Assembly: GCA_046734415.1 (NCBI GenBank)
Contig: JBKPRD010000305.1
Coordinates: 1-6,902 of the forward strand
Length of the DNA: 6,902 nucleotides
Origin: DATBLE01 sp046734415
GTDB lineage: Bacteria > Actinomycetota > Thermoleophilia > Gaiellales > Gaiellaceae
Direction of reading: 5' to 3'
In this document: positions 5,871 through 6,902 of the stretch, one piece after another
Position numbering within the stretch: the first letter of the stretch is position 1
How the letters are laid out: each line of letters begins with the position of its first letter
Notes under the pieces: generated by a model
Told to the model about the DNA's origin: nothing
Databases searched by the model: none
The model's input: only the letters and a program-made list of their open reading frames with translations
Program-made: the position numbers and the translations under genes

Positions 5871-6854
5871 ATGGCAAACACACCGAAAAACTCAAAGACG
5901 AAGAAGGAGACGGAGACGACCGAGGTCGTCGGCCCGCGGCGCCCGCTGCTCCGGTCCAAGGACGACCGGCTGATCTGGGGAGTCGCGGGCGGCCTCGCCG
6001 CCCACATCGGCTTCAACGCCACAGTGGTCAGGCTCGCGTTCGTCGTACTGACGCTGTTCGGCGGCGCCGGGCTGCTCGCCTATCTCGTCCTCGCGGTGGC
6101 GCTCCCGGAGGACGACGGCACCGGCAAGCCCGTCGAGGAGAGCGTCTGGGCGCGGCTCGGCAAGGTCGTGCTGGTCTGCATCCTGGTCGCGATCGCCCTT
6201 GGCCTGGCGGCCGGGTTGGCTCTGGTCAGCGCCTGGGTGACCGCGACCGGCCATGGGACGGCGATCGCCGTAGCGGTGATCTTCGTCGGCCTCGCACTGG
6301 TCGCGGCGTCATTCGCAACCGACGTCAGACGGCGGGCAACGCCCCCTCTCCTGGTGCTGGCGCTCGTGCTCGGCATCCCGGCCGGCGGCATCGCCGCCGC
6401 GGACATCAAGTTCGACAACTCGGTCGGGGAGCGCACGTACACCCCCACCGTCGCGGCCGACATCCCGGCCGAGGGCTACAAGCTCGGCACCGGTCAGCTC
6501 GTGGTCGACCTGCGCCAGCTGCCCTGGAAGCCCGGTCAGACGATCGCGGCGTCGGCTCACCTCGGCATGGGCCAGATGATCGTCTCGATCCCGTCCAAGG
6601 TCTGCGTGGTGGGCCACGCCACCGGGAAGGCGGGCGAGCTGATCGTCGCCGGGGACGTCAGTCAGGGAATCGATCCCGAGGTAACCCAAGGGAGCCCGAC
6701 GAGTAAGGCGCCCCGCCTGGATCTGGACGCCGACATCCAGCTCGGTCAGATGACCGTCAGCGACCAGGCCCCGAACCGGGTCGATGACCACGGAGCGGAC
6801 TACGACCACCACACCGAACAGGCAGCTGCGCAAAGGCAGGTATGCGGTAGGTGA
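5871..6854 (+). CDS. PspC-domain / LiaF-like envelope stress membrane protein
   Basis: The 327-residue protein joins an N-terminal PspC domain (about 24-80; RLIWGVAGGLAAHIG, then a hydrophobic helix ending LPEDD) to further membrane segments at about 97-121, 130-148 and 156-175. A C-terminal LiaF-like (DUF2154 / toast-rack type) beta domain follows at about 180-297. The last shows the repeated pattern GTGQLVVDLRQLP, LGMGQMIVSIP and a closing QLGQMTVS. Such proteins are linked to sensing or damping cell-envelope stress, often beside two-component systems. The N-terminus is polar and Lys/Thr-rich, probably cytoplasmic. The final 30 residues carry an Asp/His cluster (VDDHGADYDHH, 304-314) and Cys325, outside the usual domain. 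No clear Shine-Dalgarno precedes the ATG at 5871, and a later start would eat into the PspC domain. The stop overlaps the next gene's probable GTG start, suggesting an operon. Confidence 0.85.
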   Translation: MANTPKNSKTKKETETTEVVGPRRPLLRSKDDRLIWGVAGGLAAHIGFNATVVRLAFVVLTLFGGAGLLAYLVLAVALPEDDGTGKPVEESVWARLGKVVLVCILVAIALGLAAGLALVSAWVTATGHGTAIAVAVIFVGLALVAASFATDVRRRATPPLLVLALVLGIPAGGIAAADIKFDNSVGERTYTPTVAADIPAEGYKLGTGQLVVDLRQLPWKPGQTIAASAHLGMGQMIVSIPSKVCVVGHATGKAGELIVAGDVSQGIDPEVTQGSPTSKAPRLDLDADIQLGQMTVSDQAPNRVDDHGADYDHHTEQAAAQRQVCGR

Positions 6855-6902
6855 CTAAGCCAAATCTGGGAACGCTGGGGACCGGGACAGCCGTCCTGGT
6901 CC
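6851..6902 (+). CDS. Start of a further gene (5' fragment), possibly another PspC/LiaF-associated membrane protein
   Basis: A GTG at 6851 overlaps the PspC/LiaF stop as GTGA and opens a frame without stop to the window edge, 17 codons (reading M/VTKPNLGTLGTGTAVLV). The start looks like the short polar lead into a hydrophobic helix seen in small LiaF-transmembrane-type proteins that often accompany PspC proteins in actinobacteria. Too little is visible to name it; the overlap and shared strand are the main support. Confidence 0.45.
   Translation, partial: MTKPNLGTLGTGTAVLV

Overview
The window is GC-rich, densely packed bacterial chromosome and reads as ordinary core sequence rather than a mobile island. 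I see no tRNA, rRNA, CRISPR array, transposase or phage gene. The closest fit is a high-GC actinobacterium, possibly of the Thermoleophilia/Solirubrobacterales type. This rests on GC-rich codons, a mycobacterial-style short-Q-loop cytochrome bd oxidase, a PspC/LiaF-like fusion protein, and a secreted protein ending in a Lys/Arg/Cys tail of a kind I associate with that class. The placement is an inference.

Layout, left to right. Positions 1-1920 (minus strand) hold a two-gene unit: a YpfJ-type membrane-anchored zinc metallopeptidase, then, 18 bp downstream with a clear ribosome binding site in the gap, a PLP enzyme of the sphingosine-1-phosphate lyase type that runs off the left edge. A 46-bp divergent gap (1921-1966) separates this unit from a secreted glycerophosphodiester phosphodiesterase family protein on the plus strand (1967-3238). 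That gene converges on cydB with only 7 bp between the stop codons. Positions 3246-5794 (minus strand) hold a cytochrome bd oxidase operon. Its order of transcription is a 53-residue putative zinc-binding protein (5633-5794), cydA (4241-5620) and cydB (3246-4244). The cydA and cydB genes overlap by ATGA. A 76-bp divergent gap (5795-5870) then leads to a plus-strand PspC/LiaF-like membrane protein (5871-6854). Its stop codon overlaps (GTGA) the probable start of another gene that is cut off by the right edge.

Common themes are respiration (cydAB) and envelope maintenance or lipid turnover: GDPD acts on glycerophosphodiesters, the S1P-lyase-like enzyme may act on phosphorylated long-chain amines, and PspC/LiaF and YpfJ sit in the membrane. 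No single pathway joins them. I did not find a convincing new multi-gene system. The most worthwhile novelties are the small CxxC-xxx-H protein leading the cyd operon, the basic cysteine-containing tail on the GDPD protein, and the possible near-leaderless divergent promoters.
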